DNA of 64,000 nt. Source: Escherichia boydii. GTDB lineage: Bacteria > Pseudomonadota > Gammaproteobacteria > Enterobacterales > Enterobacteriaceae. The notes below the pieces were generated by a model, which made no database searches, was not told where the DNA came from, and saw only the letters and a program-made list of their open reading frames with translations. Below, one piece after another: positions 34,600-43,872 of this stretch. A program made the translations under genes and the position numbers. Within the stretch, counting starts at the first letter, position 1; each line of letters opens with the position of its first letter. Where the stretch lies: the NCBI GenBank assembly GCA_041890495.1, contig CP169086.1, positions 2,418,001 to 2,482,000 of the forward strand, read 5' to 3'.

Positions 34600-35484
34600 A
34601 TGATGAACTTATTGCACTGGCGCCTGGTGGTTGCCGTGGCCGATGCCAGTAATATTTCACGTGCCGCTGAAGAGGTCGGCATGACGCAGTCGGGTGCCAG
34701 CCAGGCGATAGCTCAGTTAGAGGCATCATTAGGATTTGCGGTATTTACGCGTGAGCGACGCCACGTCGGTGTTACAGCCCTGGGCGAGCGGGTTGTCAAA
34801 GAGGCAAGAAGCATGCTGGCGCGGCTGGACGCCATCCGCGCGCTGGCGGATGAGAGCCGCGGGCTGAGTGGCGGGCGCATTCGTCTCGCCAGTTTTCCGT
34901 CAGTAACGTCCACATTTTTGCCGGGACTGTTGCGGGACGTGAAGCGCCTGCATCCTGAAATAGAGGTGGTCGTACTGGAAGGCACGGACCAGGAGGTCGA
35001 AGAGTGGCTGGCGGCAGATACGGTTGATCTCGGCGTGGTCATGAACCCTGCTCCCGGACGCGCGGATGCGCTCCTGGGGCAAGATGCATGGGTCGCGGTG
35101 TTGCCAGCCAGCCACCGTCTGGCTCGCTATGCGCGCGCGCGCGGCATCACCCTTGAGGAACTGGCAGACCAGCCCTTCGTACTCGCCACAGGCGGTTGTG
35201 CCGTCAATGGAATAAGTCTGATGGCGCAGGCTGGGTTGGAACTGTCTGACGTGCAGGTGACCGTCCGCGACTGGATTAGCGCCTGCCTGCTGGTACGCGA
35301 AGGCATGGGCGTCTCGCTGATACCTGAATCCGCCCTGCCGGATGAATTACGCGGTTTGTGCGTCGCGCCCATAACGCCTTCGCTGTGCCGGGAGTTTGGG
35401 ATGGTTTGTTCGCAGGCGGGCAAAGCTTCCCGCGCGACGCAGACGTTATTAGAAGGGTTGCTCAAAATGAAAAGGTCTGCATGA
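34600..35484 (+). CDS. LysR-family transcriptional regulator
   Basis: 294 residues. HTH at about 18-44 (NISRAAEEVGMTQSGASQAI), co-inducer domain after residue 90. The start is ATG 34600 or the ATG of the second Met. Divergent from the GST gene, so its target is probably that gene. The effector is not known. Confidence 0.87.
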   Translation: MMNLLHWRLVVAVADASNISRAAEEVGMTQSGASQAIAQLEASLGFAVFTRERRHVGVTALGERVVKEARSMLARLDAIRALADESRGLSGGRIRLASFPSVTSTFLPGLLRDVKRLHPEIEVVVLEGTDQEVEEWLAADTVDLGVVMNPAPGRADALLGQDAWVAVLPASHRLARYARARGITLEELADQPFVLATGGCAVNGISLMAQAGLELSDVQVTVRDWISACLLVREGMGVSLIPESALPDELRGLCVAPITPSLCREFGMVCSQAGKASRATQTLLEGLLKMKRSA

Positions 35485-35506
35485 GAAGTAACCGCGGTGC
35501 AAACTG

Positions 35507-35602
35507 TGCCCGGCGGCGCGGCGCCTGCGCGAGCCTACTGTTCGTGTCGCGGGTTGATTGGCGGTTTTGTAGGCCGGGTCAGGCGTTGCCGCCACCCGGC
35601 AA
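35507..35602. repeat. REP/BIME pair after the LysR gene
   Basis: TGCCCGGCGGCGCGGCGCC and GTAGGCCGGGTCAGGC..GCCGCCACCCGGC; the second unit has a T-to-C change relative to the others. Confidence 0.8.
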
Positions 35603-35774
35603 TGCACTTCTTGAAGCCGCCTCGCAAACATGCAAGCAACCTTATGTAATTCAGGACTGTCCCTTTCCTTCCTTTTTTCGCGGTCGTAAAGTACCTGCGT
35701 TGCGGCACATCCGTAACCGGGCGTAGGAACCCGTTAGCGTAGCATGACATTTTTTTGCACAACGAGGATGCTAA

Positions 35775-36230
35775 GTGGCTACTACCCCTGAATTTTCTTA
35801 CGCGCTCTCTGCGGAAAGCGCTGTTCGTCACCTCATCAACAATTCAATTTCCGATTCCGCGGATCTCTTCGAACTGGCCGATGCCTGCACTGCGTATGTA
35901 AGCGTGCTGGTGGAAACTGACGACGCGGTGACGTTTGCCACGCTCTGTAAGCGATTGCTGACCGCGCTTAAGCGACTGCGGGAGCGCTGTGATGCCGAAC
36001 TTCCTTCGTACCTGATTGAACAGTTGATTGCGGGGGAAAAGATTACCTCCTGCGTGCCCGACTGCTGGCAGGAGACGACGCTGCAGGTGGACTATGCCGT
36101 GGCGTTAACGCTGGCGGTGATGGGCGGGACATTGCCTGCAAGCGTGGCGAAAGAACTCACCGGACTGCTGCATGATATGGTCTGGCTGCTGGCGGAGTTT
36201 GTGAAAGAGCCTTATATCCAGGCGCACTGA
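35775..36230 (+). CDS. Hypothetical helical protein
   Basis: 151 residues from a GTG at 35775 (MATTPEFSYALSAESAVRHL) with ACGAGGATGC upstream as ribosome binding site. Alpha-rich, repeated Leu/Ala pattern, two Cys (CVPDCWQE), no signal peptide. I do not recognise the family. Located between a REP element and the GntR gene, without a clear partner. Confidence 0.5.
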   Translation: MATTPEFSYALSAESAVRHLINNSISDSADLFELADACTAYVSVLVETDDAVTFATLCKRLLTALKRLRERCDAELPSYLIEQLIAGEKITSCVPDCWQETTLQVDYAVALTLAVMGGTLPASVAKELTGLLHDMVWLLAEFVKEPYIQAH

Positions 36231-36370
36231 GGCGGGTCACTGAAGGCCGGAATTCTGCGAGGTAAGAAGCTGGATTTCGGCCTTACTCAAACTACAGAGT
36301 AGTTTGTTGAATGTCCATTAAGAGCGAGGAGCGGACCTCTGTCATGTTGTCGTAAAAAATCACCGCTTAA

Positions 36371-37021
36371 TCAGGAGATAGCAATACCTCTTGCCCTCAA
36401 GCTCCGTCTACTTGAATTGATGGCTTCCAGTAGGCGAAGGCGGCTTTCGCTGAGATGAACGGCGAGTAACTCTGCCGCTTTTTCAGTCTCCTGCGACCTA
36501 AGCGCAGCTATTATCTCTTGATGATCTTCCCATGCGGGATTCGATGGTGCTTTGTCGAGCCATCGTGCCCGTGAAAGCCGGCGCAGGGCATCGCTTACCC
36601 CTTCAAAAATAAACGCATTCTGACAAAGACGGGCCAACTGTAGATGGAACCGTGTCCCGGCATCGTCCATCACCTCTTCTGACACATCAGCAGTCTTCGT
36701 TTTAAGCAGGTTTTCCAGACCGTTGAGTTGTTCTTCCGTCATCTGGCTGGCTGATAGTTTTAATGCCGCCACTTCCAGTACTTCCCGGTAAATACACAGC
36801 TGTTCCACTTCAGCGACATCGATCGGTGCTACTAACCAGCGCAGCCCGTCACGACAGACCAGACCTTCTGACTCCAGTTTTTGTAATGCGGCTCGTACAG
36901 GCGTCCGGGATGCGTTAAACGTTGCTTCAGCCCAGCGCTCGGTAAGTCGTTCTCCTGGCCCCAGCTCCATACTGAGTATCAGTTTTCTTAATTGGTTTTC
37001 AACTTCTGATGCCTGACTCAT
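36371..37021 (-). CDS. GntR/FadR-type transcriptional regulator
   Basis: 216 residues starting MSQASEVENQLRKLILSMEL behind GGGAG; an in-frame start seven codons upstream (37042) is rejected. N-terminal winged HTH (about 10-70: LTERWAEATFNASRTPVRAA) and C-terminal FCD ligand domain. Divergent from the MFS/isochorismatase-like genes, with a double palindrome at 37069-37091 in the shared gap that is the obvious operator. Confidence 0.88.
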   Translation of the reverse strand: MSQASEVENQLRKLILSMELGPGERLTERWAEATFNASRTPVRAALQKLESEGLVCRDGLRWLVAPIDVAEVEQLCIYREVLEVAALKLSASQMTEEQLNGLENLLKTKTADVSEEVMDDAGTRFHLQLARLCQNAFIFEGVSDALRRLSRARWLDKAPSNPAWEDHQEIIAALRSQETEKAAELLAVHLSESRLRLLEAINSSRRSLRARGIAIS

Positions 37022-37068
37022 AACGACAATGTTCTCCCGCAAATTGACAGTAAGATGCGCAATCGATA

Positions 37069-37091
37069 TGGTATACCAATTTGGTATACCA
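37069..37091. promoter_or_regulatory. Double palindromic operator of the GntR regulator
   Basis: TGGTATACCA, spacer ATT, TGGTATACCA. Each decamer is a perfect palindrome and the two copies are identical, 13 bases apart start to start. It lies in the divergent promoter, 16 bases before the MFS start codon, fitting a FadR/GntR-family operator of TGGTATACCA type. Confidence 0.8.
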
Positions 37092-37106
37092 AGAAAGAGT
37101 ATTTCT

Positions 37107-38309
37107 ATGACCCAATTCTATAACAGCTTCTGGCAGCGAAACCTGCTTGTTTGCTTCATTGGCTCGTTCTCAACTGTCTTTGCAATGACCCTTATGCTGC
37201 CGTTTCTGCCTTTGTATGTCGAAGAACTGGGTGTTAGCGGGCATGCCGCGGTCGTGCAATGGTCTGGCGTAGCATTCAGCGCAACGTTTATCACTGCCGG
37301 GTTGATCGCCCCTGTCTGGGGGAAACTCGGTGACAGATATGGACGCAAGTCGATGCTCGTGAGAGCCAGTCTTGGCATGGCGGTGACTGTTTCGCTTATG
37401 GGGCTGGTGACCAATATATGGCAACTTGTCGGACTAAGGTTGTTAGTTGGTCTGGCTGGTGGCTACTCATCCGGCGCGACTATTCTTATCGCAGTCCAGG
37501 CTCCAAGAGAACGTGCAGCCTGGGCGTTGGGGATTGTTTCATCCGGTGTAATGGCGGGCAATCTTATCGGTCCACTTGCCGGCGGGTGGCTCCCTGGTCT
37601 GCTCGGCATTCGAACCACGTTTTTCTGTGCAGGTGCGCTGATATTTCTGTCCTTTATCATGACCCTCACTCTCATTCGCGAAGAGGTGCAAAAGCCTGAG
37701 AATTCGGTGGCAAAAACGGCAGTGAGCTGGTCGCAGTTGCCTGCCCGTACTGTAATTATTTGCATGCTTTGCACCGGTCTGCTGCTGATGCTGGCCAATA
37801 TGTCGATAGAACCCATTATCACGGTCTATGTGCGAACCCTCGTCAGTGACGCTTCTCAGATAACGAAAGTGGCGGGATATGTGATGGCAGCAGCGGCGCT
37901 GGGCAGCATTATTTCCGCCTCATGGCTTGGAAAACTGGCGGACAGGATAGGACATTTACGCATTATCACGCTGGCGCTGACTGCGGCCGGTTTACTGCTG
38001 ATCCCCCAGGCATTTGTCACTTCCGGGTGGCAACTGATTGCCCTGCGTTTCCTTATGGGACTGGCGCTCGGCGGCTTATTGCCTTGTATTGCAGCAGTGA
38101 TACGTCACCGCGTACCAGAAGGCATGGTGGGCAGCATTCTTGGCTATTCCGTCGCAGCGCAGTTCGCTGGTCAGTTCATCGGGCCGCTGATTGGCGGCTT
38201 TGTCGGCGGGCATATCGGTATGCGAGCCGTCTTCCTGGCAACCAGCTGCATCCTGTTAGCCGGAGCTGCCTGGAACTTTAAAATACATCGCCAGTCAGCA
38301 ACGCGCTGA
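37107..38309 (+). CDS. MFS drug/metabolite efflux transporter (MdtG-like)
   Basis: 400 residues, about 12 membrane segments. Starts MTQFYNSFWQRNLLVCFIGS behind AAGAAAGAG. The MFS loop motif GKLGDRYGRKSML (about 72-84) and the MdtG-like LPFLPLYVEELGVSGH are present. Downstream isochorismatase-like gene follows after 40 bases. An in-frame longer start (37029) overlaps the operator and is rejected. Confidence 0.85.
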   Translation: MTQFYNSFWQRNLLVCFIGSFSTVFAMTLMLPFLPLYVEELGVSGHAAVVQWSGVAFSATFITAGLIAPVWGKLGDRYGRKSMLVRASLGMAVTVSLMGLVTNIWQLVGLRLLVGLAGGYSSGATILIAVQAPRERAAWALGIVSSGVMAGNLIGPLAGGWLPGLLGIRTTFFCAGALIFLSFIMTLTLIREEVQKPENSVAKTAVSWSQLPARTVIICMLCTGLLLMLANMSIEPIITVYVRTLVSDASQITKVAGYVMAAAALGSIISASWLGKLADRIGHLRIITLALTAAGLLLIPQAFVTSGWQLIALRFLMGLALGGLLPCIAAVIRHRVPEGMVGSILGYSVAAQFAGQFIGPLIGGFVGGHIGMRAVFLATSCILLAGAAWNFKIHRQSATR

Positions 38310-38349
38310 CTGACTTCATTATCCTTCATCTGCAAATTTCGGAAATTTT

Positions 38350-38940
38350 ATGTCAAATCAACTCAGTAACATCAGTAAAAACAGCGCTCTGCTGGTTATG
38401 GATTTTCAGACGATCATCCTTAACAATTTCCTCCCGCAAGAAAGCGCTGGAAACGTTATCCGCAATACCGCATCACTGATAACCGCTGCGCGCACGGCAG
38501 GCGTTCCGGTCATTTATATCAGTGTCGGATTCCGCAAGGGGTATCCAGAGGTCAGCAAAAACAACACTATCTTCTCTACGATTAAAGAGAATGGAATTTT
38601 TATAGCGGACAACGAGAGCACAGCTATTCATCCTGATGTCGCTCCGGCAGAAAATGAGGTCGTCATCGTTAAACGCAGAGTCGGAGCTTTCTCGTTTACC
38701 GAACTTGAGATGATCCTGCGTGCTCAGGGCATCGAAAACCTGATCCTTACCGGTGTGACTACCAGTGGTGTGGTGCTTTCTACAGTCGGGCAAGCGTTTG
38801 ACCTGGATTATCGCATTATCGTTGTGAGTGATTGCTGCGCAGATCCAGATCATGACACCAATGTGTTTTTACTTGAAAAGATTCTACCTCAACATGCTTT
38901 TGTTACCAGTTCATCTGAAATATCAAAAGCCTGGGCATAA
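38350..38940 (+). CDS. Isochorismatase-like hydrolase without the nucleophilic Cys
   Basis: 196 residues of the isochorismatase fold: Asp18 in LLVMDFQ, Lys108 in VVIVKRRVGAF, and TGVTTSGVVLST at 134-145. Where amidohydrolases of this fold have the nucleophilic Cys (GVATNVC.. pattern), this protein has Val141. Cysteine-type amidase activity is therefore doubtful; a vinyl-ether or Cys-independent hydrolase role, as in EntB/PhzD, is possible. Co-transcribed with the MFS gene and under the GntR operator. Substrate unknown. Confidence 0.8.
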   Translation: MSNQLSNISKNSALLVMDFQTIILNNFLPQESAGNVIRNTASLITAARTAGVPVIYISVGFRKGYPEVSKNNTIFSTIKENGIFIADNESTAIHPDVAPAENEVVIVKRRVGAFSFTELEMILRAQGIENLILTGVTTSGVVLSTVGQAFDLDYRIIVVSDCCADPDHDTNVFLLEKILPQHAFVTSSSEISKAWA

Positions 38941-38987
38941 AAATATGAATTTCTGACGTCAATTAACCGTATTGTACTGGGGGGGAG

Positions 38988-39009
38988 ATGACCGGGAATG
39001 CCCGGTCAT
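38988..39009. terminator. Hairpin after the isochorismatase-like gene
   Basis: ATGACCGGG, loop AATG, CCCGGTCAT: 9-bp stem with a following ATATAA but no T run. Likely terminator between convergent transcription units. Confidence 0.5.
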
Positions 39010-39063
39010 ATAAACGTCCGCTTCTGGCACAAAAAAGACATTCACATCTATCACCTTCCCTCT

Positions 39064-39927
39064 CTACCGCCCCACCGCCACGCTCGCCGACAGCCCCGCC
39101 ACCAGCTCAACCCCCTCCGGCAACCTGTCGATATGAATGCGCACCGGCACGCGCTGTGCAAGCCGCACCCAGCTAAAGGTAGGCTCGACGTCAGGCAGGC
39201 CCAGCCCGCCCGTCTCATCGTTGCTGTCCCCAATCCCGTGCCCGATGCTCTCCACGTGCCCCGTGATGACAGGCTCATACCCCATCAGCACAACCTGCGC
39301 GGCATCCCCAACGCGAATATGGCGCAGCTTGGTCTCCTCAAAGTACCCTACCACCCAGAAGCTATGGGCATCGACGATGGCGACCCTGGTCTCCCCCGCC
39401 GTTGCATAGTCCCCTGGGCGAAGCCGCAGGTGCGTGACGTACCCCGAGACCGGCGCACGGACGGTGGCGTGCGCCAGATTAAGCTCGGCCAGTTCCAGCG
39501 CGGCCAGAGCACCGTGATAATTGGCCGTCGCGACGTTCGCCGCGCTGCCGGTTTGCTGCAGATCCTCGCTGGAGATGGCGTTTTTAATCAGCGTGCGGCG
39601 GTGGGCCGCATCCTGGCGCATCAGCATCTCATGACGTTTCGACTCCACGTCAGCCTGCGCGCTGGCCACCGCCAGCTTAAGCCAGCGCGGATCGATGGTG
39701 TACAGCACATCGCCCCGATTCACCCACTGGTTATCCCTGACGGCCACGCTGATAACGGGCCCGGAGACGTCCGGTGCAATCTGCACCACATCGGCCCGCA
39801 CGCGCCCGTCGCGGGTCCACGGCGTTTGTGCGTAGTGTTTCCACATCATAAACGCCAGAAGCGTGGCCGCCGCGACGGCGCTCAACGTCAGCGCATAGCG
39901 AGCCAGTAAAGAGAGCAGTGATTTCAT
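39064..39927 (-). CDS. HlyD-family membrane fusion protein (AaeA-like)
   Basis: 287 residues with one N-terminal membrane segment (about 10-29), followed by a beta-barrel/lipoyl half (VQIAPDVSGPVISVAVRDNQ), a coiled-coil hairpin and the second lipoyl half. Works with the FUSC permease to export small aromatic acids or similar compounds across the envelope. Overlaps the DUF1656 gene by ATGA; last gene of a three-gene operon. Confidence 0.86.
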   Translation of the reverse strand: MKSLLSLLARYALTLSAVAAATLLAFMMWKHYAQTPWTRDGRVRADVVQIAPDVSGPVISVAVRDNQWVNRGDVLYTIDPRWLKLAVASAQADVESKRHEMLMRQDAAHRRTLIKNAISSEDLQQTGSAANVATANYHGALAALELAELNLAHATVRAPVSGYVTHLRLRPGDYATAGETRVAIVDAHSFWVVGYFEETKLRHIRVGDAAQVVLMGYEPVITGHVESIGHGIGDSNDETGGLGLPDVEPTFSWVRLAQRVPVRIHIDRLPEGVELVAGLSASVAVGR

Positions 39928-40139
39928 GACAATAACCCCAACGCGGTCAGGCCCTGCATCAGCAGGAAAAAGGTGACAATCCAGGTTGAAACATCCATCA
40001 GCGGGCGAAACGGCAAGCGCCGGTAGCCCCTGCTGAGAGAGAAAAGCGCGGCGAGGCCCAGCGTGCAGACCAGCGCAGCAAGAGCGACGACGAGCAGCCC
40101 CGGGATAAAAACCCCGCCGATATTGAGATCGTTAACCAT
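39924..40139 (-). CDS. DUF1656 small membrane protein (AaeX-like)
   Basis: 71 residues starting MVNDLNIGGVFIPGLLVVAL, with two membrane segments. The longer in-frame start (40205) lies in the preceding gene. It overlaps the FUSC gene by 8 bases and the AaeA-like gene by ATGA. Small AaeX-type partner of aromatic acid exporters; function unproven. Confidence 0.82.
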   Translation of the reverse strand: MVNDLNIGGVFIPGLLVVALAALVCTLGLAALFSLSRGYRRLPFRPLMDVSTWIVTFFLLMQGLTALGLLS

Positions 40140-42114
40140 GATCAGGCCCCCGTAGTGCGCAGTGCAGATCCACCAGCCTGAAGACAAACTGGCGCGTATG
40201 TTCATCTGCTGCAGGCAGATGGCGCTCGATAAGGGTGACGATGCGTTCGCGTAAGGCGTCGTAGTCTGCGGCGTTTATCCGATGAAAAAGCGCGTCAACC
40301 TCCCTGCCGGGCGGCACCTCAATGCGGCGTAAATGCATGACCGAAAGCCCCAGACGCAGCGCGTGTAACAGCCGATCGAGCGCCTGATCTGGCGCGCGCT
40401 CGCTGCGCTGCAGGCGCGGCAGCAACAGGGCGGTTCGGTCCATCATCAGGTTAATCCAGTGCGTTTCATCAACCCGCAGCGTGCCTTTCACGCAGCGGCG
40501 AATGTCGCGCTGGCAAAGATTGAGCAATCGCGCGATGGCGCCATCCGCCTGCACGGTTTGCAGCAGGCTCATGCTGATGACGGCAAAGCCGGTCGCGGCA
40601 AATAGCGCAATGGCGGTGTTGGCCGCAGCGGCGAAGTCTCCGCTGTAGTGCGCCCCCAGCTCGCACAGAATGGGCAGCGTCAGGGTGATCCCCATCGCCA
40701 TAAACGTGGTGGGCGGACGCGCCTGAAGCGACCCGGCCAGCAGATACGCAGGAGCAAGCACCGCCACCAGCACCGGGAAATCGCTCACCAGCGGCAGCAG
40801 CGCAAAGCTGTAGAACAGGCTAATCACTACGCCCCAGAACGAGCCAATGATGTATTTCAGAATGTGCGGTGCCGGAGTGTCGAAGCTGCCAAACAGCGTG
40901 CAGCAGACCCCCAGAATAGACACCGCCGTACCGCCATCCGGCCACGCAGAGAAGATCCAGACCAGACAGCCGCCCAGGATAATGGCGAAAGCACCCAGCG
41001 CCGTGCGGGCTGCGGTAAGAGGATCGCGGTGGAAAACGTAGCCTTTCGCCGCGCGGGTTTGCATCTCCCCTAAGACGGGTTTGGCGTGGAGGATGGCCCC
41101 GGAAAGACGCTCGCACTGCTGCAGAAGATCGATGGCCTCCGAGAGGTAGCGAATAAAACTGACCTGCAGCGCGTCTTCAAACGTCTGCGCCTGCGCGGCA
41201 TACCGATCGATGAGAAGCGCACAGCGGTGCCGTAATGCCTCTGCCGTGCTGCTGAGGCTAGTGCCTTCACCGGCCAGCCAGGCCTGAACATCCTCCAGCA
41301 AGCTCTGCACGTCGGCGGGCAGGTTTCCGATCGCTGGCATGCGGTCGTGTAGTTCACAGTTGATGATAACGAGCCGCGCCAGCCGATCGTGAATCGCTTT
41401 CCTGGCCTTCCGGACCGGGGCTGACAGGGCAAAATCGTACGGAATATGGTGGCTTATGCCCTGCAGGAACTGCAGCGCCAGGGCCAGATGCAGCGGGCCG
41501 GAAGCCGCATCGGGCTTGCCCGCTAAGGTGTCGGCCACCCGTTCGCGCGCCGCCTTCAACGTCTGGGATAATTTAGCGTTGAACAGCCCTGATACGCGCG
41601 CGGGCAGCACGTAGCGGTGAATCAGCGCCGCGCAGAAAATCCCTATCGCGATCTCCTGTACGCGGAGGATGGCGATGTTAAAAATGCCGCCGGGATCGGC
41701 CACCGATGGAAAACCAATCAGGCTTGCGGTGTAGCCGGCCAGCACAAAGGCATAGGCCCGGGGCGTGCGCTCCAGCAGAGAGAGCCAGAGGCAGAACGTG
41801 ATCCAGCCCGTCAGCGCCACGCTACACAGGATCGGCGTATTCGCGAAGGTAGGTACAATCAGAACGGTCGCGCTGGCACCCACCACGGTTCCGGCCAGAC
41901 GGTAGAGGCTTCTGCTCAGCGATGCGCCTACCGACGTCTGGGACACGATATAAACCGTAATAATGGCCCATGAGGGACGTTCAAGACCTATCGACAGCGC
42001 GATGTAATAAGCGAGCATCGCCGCGGCAAAACTCTTCGCGGCGTAGTTAAGCGCCCCTGCGTCGTTTTGCAGCGCGGCGGGCAGGCGCACGGGATAAGAG
42101 AAGATATTATTCAT
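40132..42114 (-). CDS. FUSC-family aromatic acid exporter (AaeB-like)
   Basis: 660 residues with two six-segment membrane blocks (about 25-170 and 360-510) and long cytoplasmic helical domains between and after. The FUSC-type start SYPVRLPAALQNDAGALNYA.. is typical. Exporter of aromatic or related carboxylic acids with the AaeA/X-like partners. Divergent from an AraC gene (76-base gap) rather than the LysR AaeR found in E. coli, so control differs from aaeXAB. Confidence 0.86.
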   Translation of the reverse strand: MNNIFSYPVRLPAALQNDAGALNYAAKSFAAAMLAYYIALSIGLERPSWAIITVYIVSQTSVGASLSRSLYRLAGTVVGASATVLIVPTFANTPILCSVALTGWITFCLWLSLLERTPRAYAFVLAGYTASLIGFPSVADPGGIFNIAILRVQEIAIGIFCAALIHRYVLPARVSGLFNAKLSQTLKAARERVADTLAGKPDAASGPLHLALALQFLQGISHHIPYDFALSAPVRKARKAIHDRLARLVIINCELHDRMPAIGNLPADVQSLLEDVQAWLAGEGTSLSSTAEALRHRCALLIDRYAAQAQTFEDALQVSFIRYLSEAIDLLQQCERLSGAILHAKPVLGEMQTRAAKGYVFHRDPLTAARTALGAFAIILGGCLVWIFSAWPDGGTAVSILGVCCTLFGSFDTPAPHILKYIIGSFWGVVISLFYSFALLPLVSDFPVLVAVLAPAYLLAGSLQARPPTTFMAMGITLTLPILCELGAHYSGDFAAAANTAIALFAATGFAVISMSLLQTVQADGAIARLLNLCQRDIRRCVKGTLRVDETHWINLMMDRTALLLPRLQRSERAPDQALDRLLHALRLGLSVMHLRRIEVPPGREVDALFHRINAADYDALRERIVTLIERHLPAADEHTRQFVFRLVDLHCALRGPDHG

Positions 42115-42190
42115 GCCGGGATTATTACCGGCTTGCAGCGCTGCTTAAATACTCTATTCTGTCAAAAAATACCTGAATGTTGCCAAAATC

Positions 42191-42985
42191 GTGAAGCCTC
42201 AATCTGCTACTACGCTGTATGACCCTGACTCTACCGACTCTCCTGCCGTGGCGCGTCATCTGGACTTCGTGGACTACGCGGCGGAAGTGCCGGTGCATAG
42301 CCACCGGAAAGGACAGCTGATTATTGCCCGGTACGGAGCGGTCAGCTGTTACGCGGAAAATGACATCTGGATCGTGCCGCCGGACTGCGCCGTCTGGATC
42401 CCCGGCGGGATCCCGCACAGCGCCAAAGCGACCTGGAACGCGCATCTGAACTATCTGTTTATTGAGCCTGGCGCCGCAGCGCTGCCGGAGAGGTGCTGCA
42501 CGCTGGCGATCTCGCCGCTGATTAAGGAGCTGGTCGATCGCCTAACCCGTGAGGGCGTGTATTATCCCCCTGACGGCCACGTTGCCAGGCTAATCAGGGT
42601 CACGCTGGATGAGCTCGCCAGCATGCCGCAGCAGAAGCTCAGCCTGCCGGTTTCAACCGACCCTAAAATTCGCGCCATGGCCGACGCGCTGGTCAGCCGC
42701 CCTGAGGACCGAAGCACCCTGAAGGAGTGGGCGAAACGGCTTGCCCTCAGCGAGCGCTCGTTTGCACGCCTGATGCAGCGCGAGACCGGGCTGAGCTTCG
42801 GACGATGGCGCCAGCAGCTGCATTTAATTATTGCCCTGCGGGAGCTGGCAAGCGGCGTGCCCGTCCAGAACGTGGCGACAACGCTCGGGTATGAATCCGT
42901 GAACGCGTTTATCAACATGTTCAGAAAAGCGATGGGTAGCACGCCCGCCCATTACTTTGCCGAACGAAAAAACAGCGGCCGTTAA
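42191..42985 (+). CDS. AraC-family transcriptional regulator
   Basis: 264 residues from a GTG start (MKPQSATTLYDPDSTDSPA). N-terminal cupin-like sensing half (about 20-130: HSHRKGQLIIARYGAV, WIVPPDCAVWIPGGIPH) and two C-terminal HTH motifs (LKEWAKRLALSERSFARLMQ; VQNVATTLGYESVNAFINMF). Divergent from the exporter operon, so the likely activator or repressor. The stop overlaps the PanE-like gene by 4 bases. Confidence 0.87.
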   Translation: MKPQSATTLYDPDSTDSPAVARHLDFVDYAAEVPVHSHRKGQLIIARYGAVSCYAENDIWIVPPDCAVWIPGGIPHSAKATWNAHLNYLFIEPGAAALPERCCTLAISPLIKELVDRLTREGVYYPPDGHVARLIRVTLDELASMPQQKLSLPVSTDPKIRAMADALVSRPEDRSTLKEWAKRLALSERSFARLMQRETGLSFGRWRQQLHLIIALRELASGVPVQNVATTLGYESVNAFINMFRKAMGSTPAHYFAERKNSGR

Positions 42986-43872
42986 CCCGGCCCCTCGCTC
43001 CCCGCCGCCAGCAGCGGCACCACCACGTCGCTGATGGGCACCGCAATGCCGTGTTTGCGGCCGTAGCGCTGGATGACGCCGTTGCGGATATCCCACTCCA
43101 TCGGGCGATCCGCCTGACGGTCAGCGAGAATCGACGTCCCCAAATCCACTGGCGCGCGCTGGAAGTTCGCCAGAATTTCCTGCGCAACGTCATCGGCCAG
43201 CTTCGCCCCTTCGGCACGGGCGACGGCCAGCCCTTCGCGCAGGTAGGCCAGCGAAAGTTCGCTGATATCCTCGCGCCTGAACATCCCGGCACGGCGGTTG
43301 GCCAGCACCATCAGCCCGGCGACCGCGTTTTGCAGCAGCTTACGCCAGGCGACGGTGGAGAAATCCGTCGAGAGTTCAACCTCACAGCGCGTACCGCGAA
43401 GCGCCTCCACTACCCGCTGCGCCTGCGGCACGTCCGGCAGCGTCAGGCGCGGTTTGGCGCGCAGCCAGACGGAGGCATCCGGCTCGCGCTGCGCCGGGAA
43501 CCAGACCACCGACGGCAGCACAGTCGCACCGCTGACCAAAGGCTCAAGCTGAGCCTTCTGTTCCACGCCGTTTTGCAGGGCGCAGACCACCGTATTTTCA
43601 TCGCACAGCGCGCGCAGCCAACCGGCGCTGTCGGCATTTTGCGTCGTTTTCACCGCGATAAACACGAGGTCAACGGGGCGCGTAATGGCCGTCGGATCGG
43701 TTAATACCGGGCCGGGCACCACCGTTTCACCCTCATCGTGACGCAGGCGTAACTCCGCGTGTGCGGTCCGTCCGCAGAGCAGCGGCGTGCGGCCAGCGTC
43801 ATGCAGGACCGCGGCAATGGTGGTACCAATTGCACCGGGACCAATGAGCGCAACGGTTGGATAGTCAGACAT
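42982..43872 (-). CDS. Ketopantoate reductase family protein (PanE/ApbA-like)
   Basis: 296 residues. N-terminal NADP-binding GPGAIG motif (about 11-16), central CALQNGVEQKAQL (the NG loop), and the catalytic Lys in AWRKLLQNAVAG. Proteins of this family reduce 2-dehydropantoate or related 2-oxo acids; here the substrate is not clear, as the main panE is normally elsewhere. Convergent with the AraC gene. Confidence 0.85.
   Translation of the reverse strand: MSDYPTVALIGPGAIGTTIAAVLHDAGRTPLLCGRTAHAELRLRHDEGETVVPGPVLTDPTAITRPVDLVFIAVKTTQNADSAGWLRALCDENTVVCALQNGVEQKAQLEPLVSGATVLPSVVWFPAQREPDASVWLRAKPRLTLPDVPQAQRVVEALRGTRCEVELSTDFSTVAWRKLLQNAVAGLMVLANRRAGMFRREDISELSLAYLREGLAVARAEGAKLADDVAQEILANFQRAPVDLGTSILADRQADRPMEWDIRNGVIQRYGRKHGIAVPISDVVVPLLAAGSEGPG

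Noticed and set aside
36720..38309. GntR gene and MFS gene as parts of a prophage or integron
   Set aside because: No integrase, attachment repeats or phage genes nearby; a simple divergent regulator-transporter pair explains the region.
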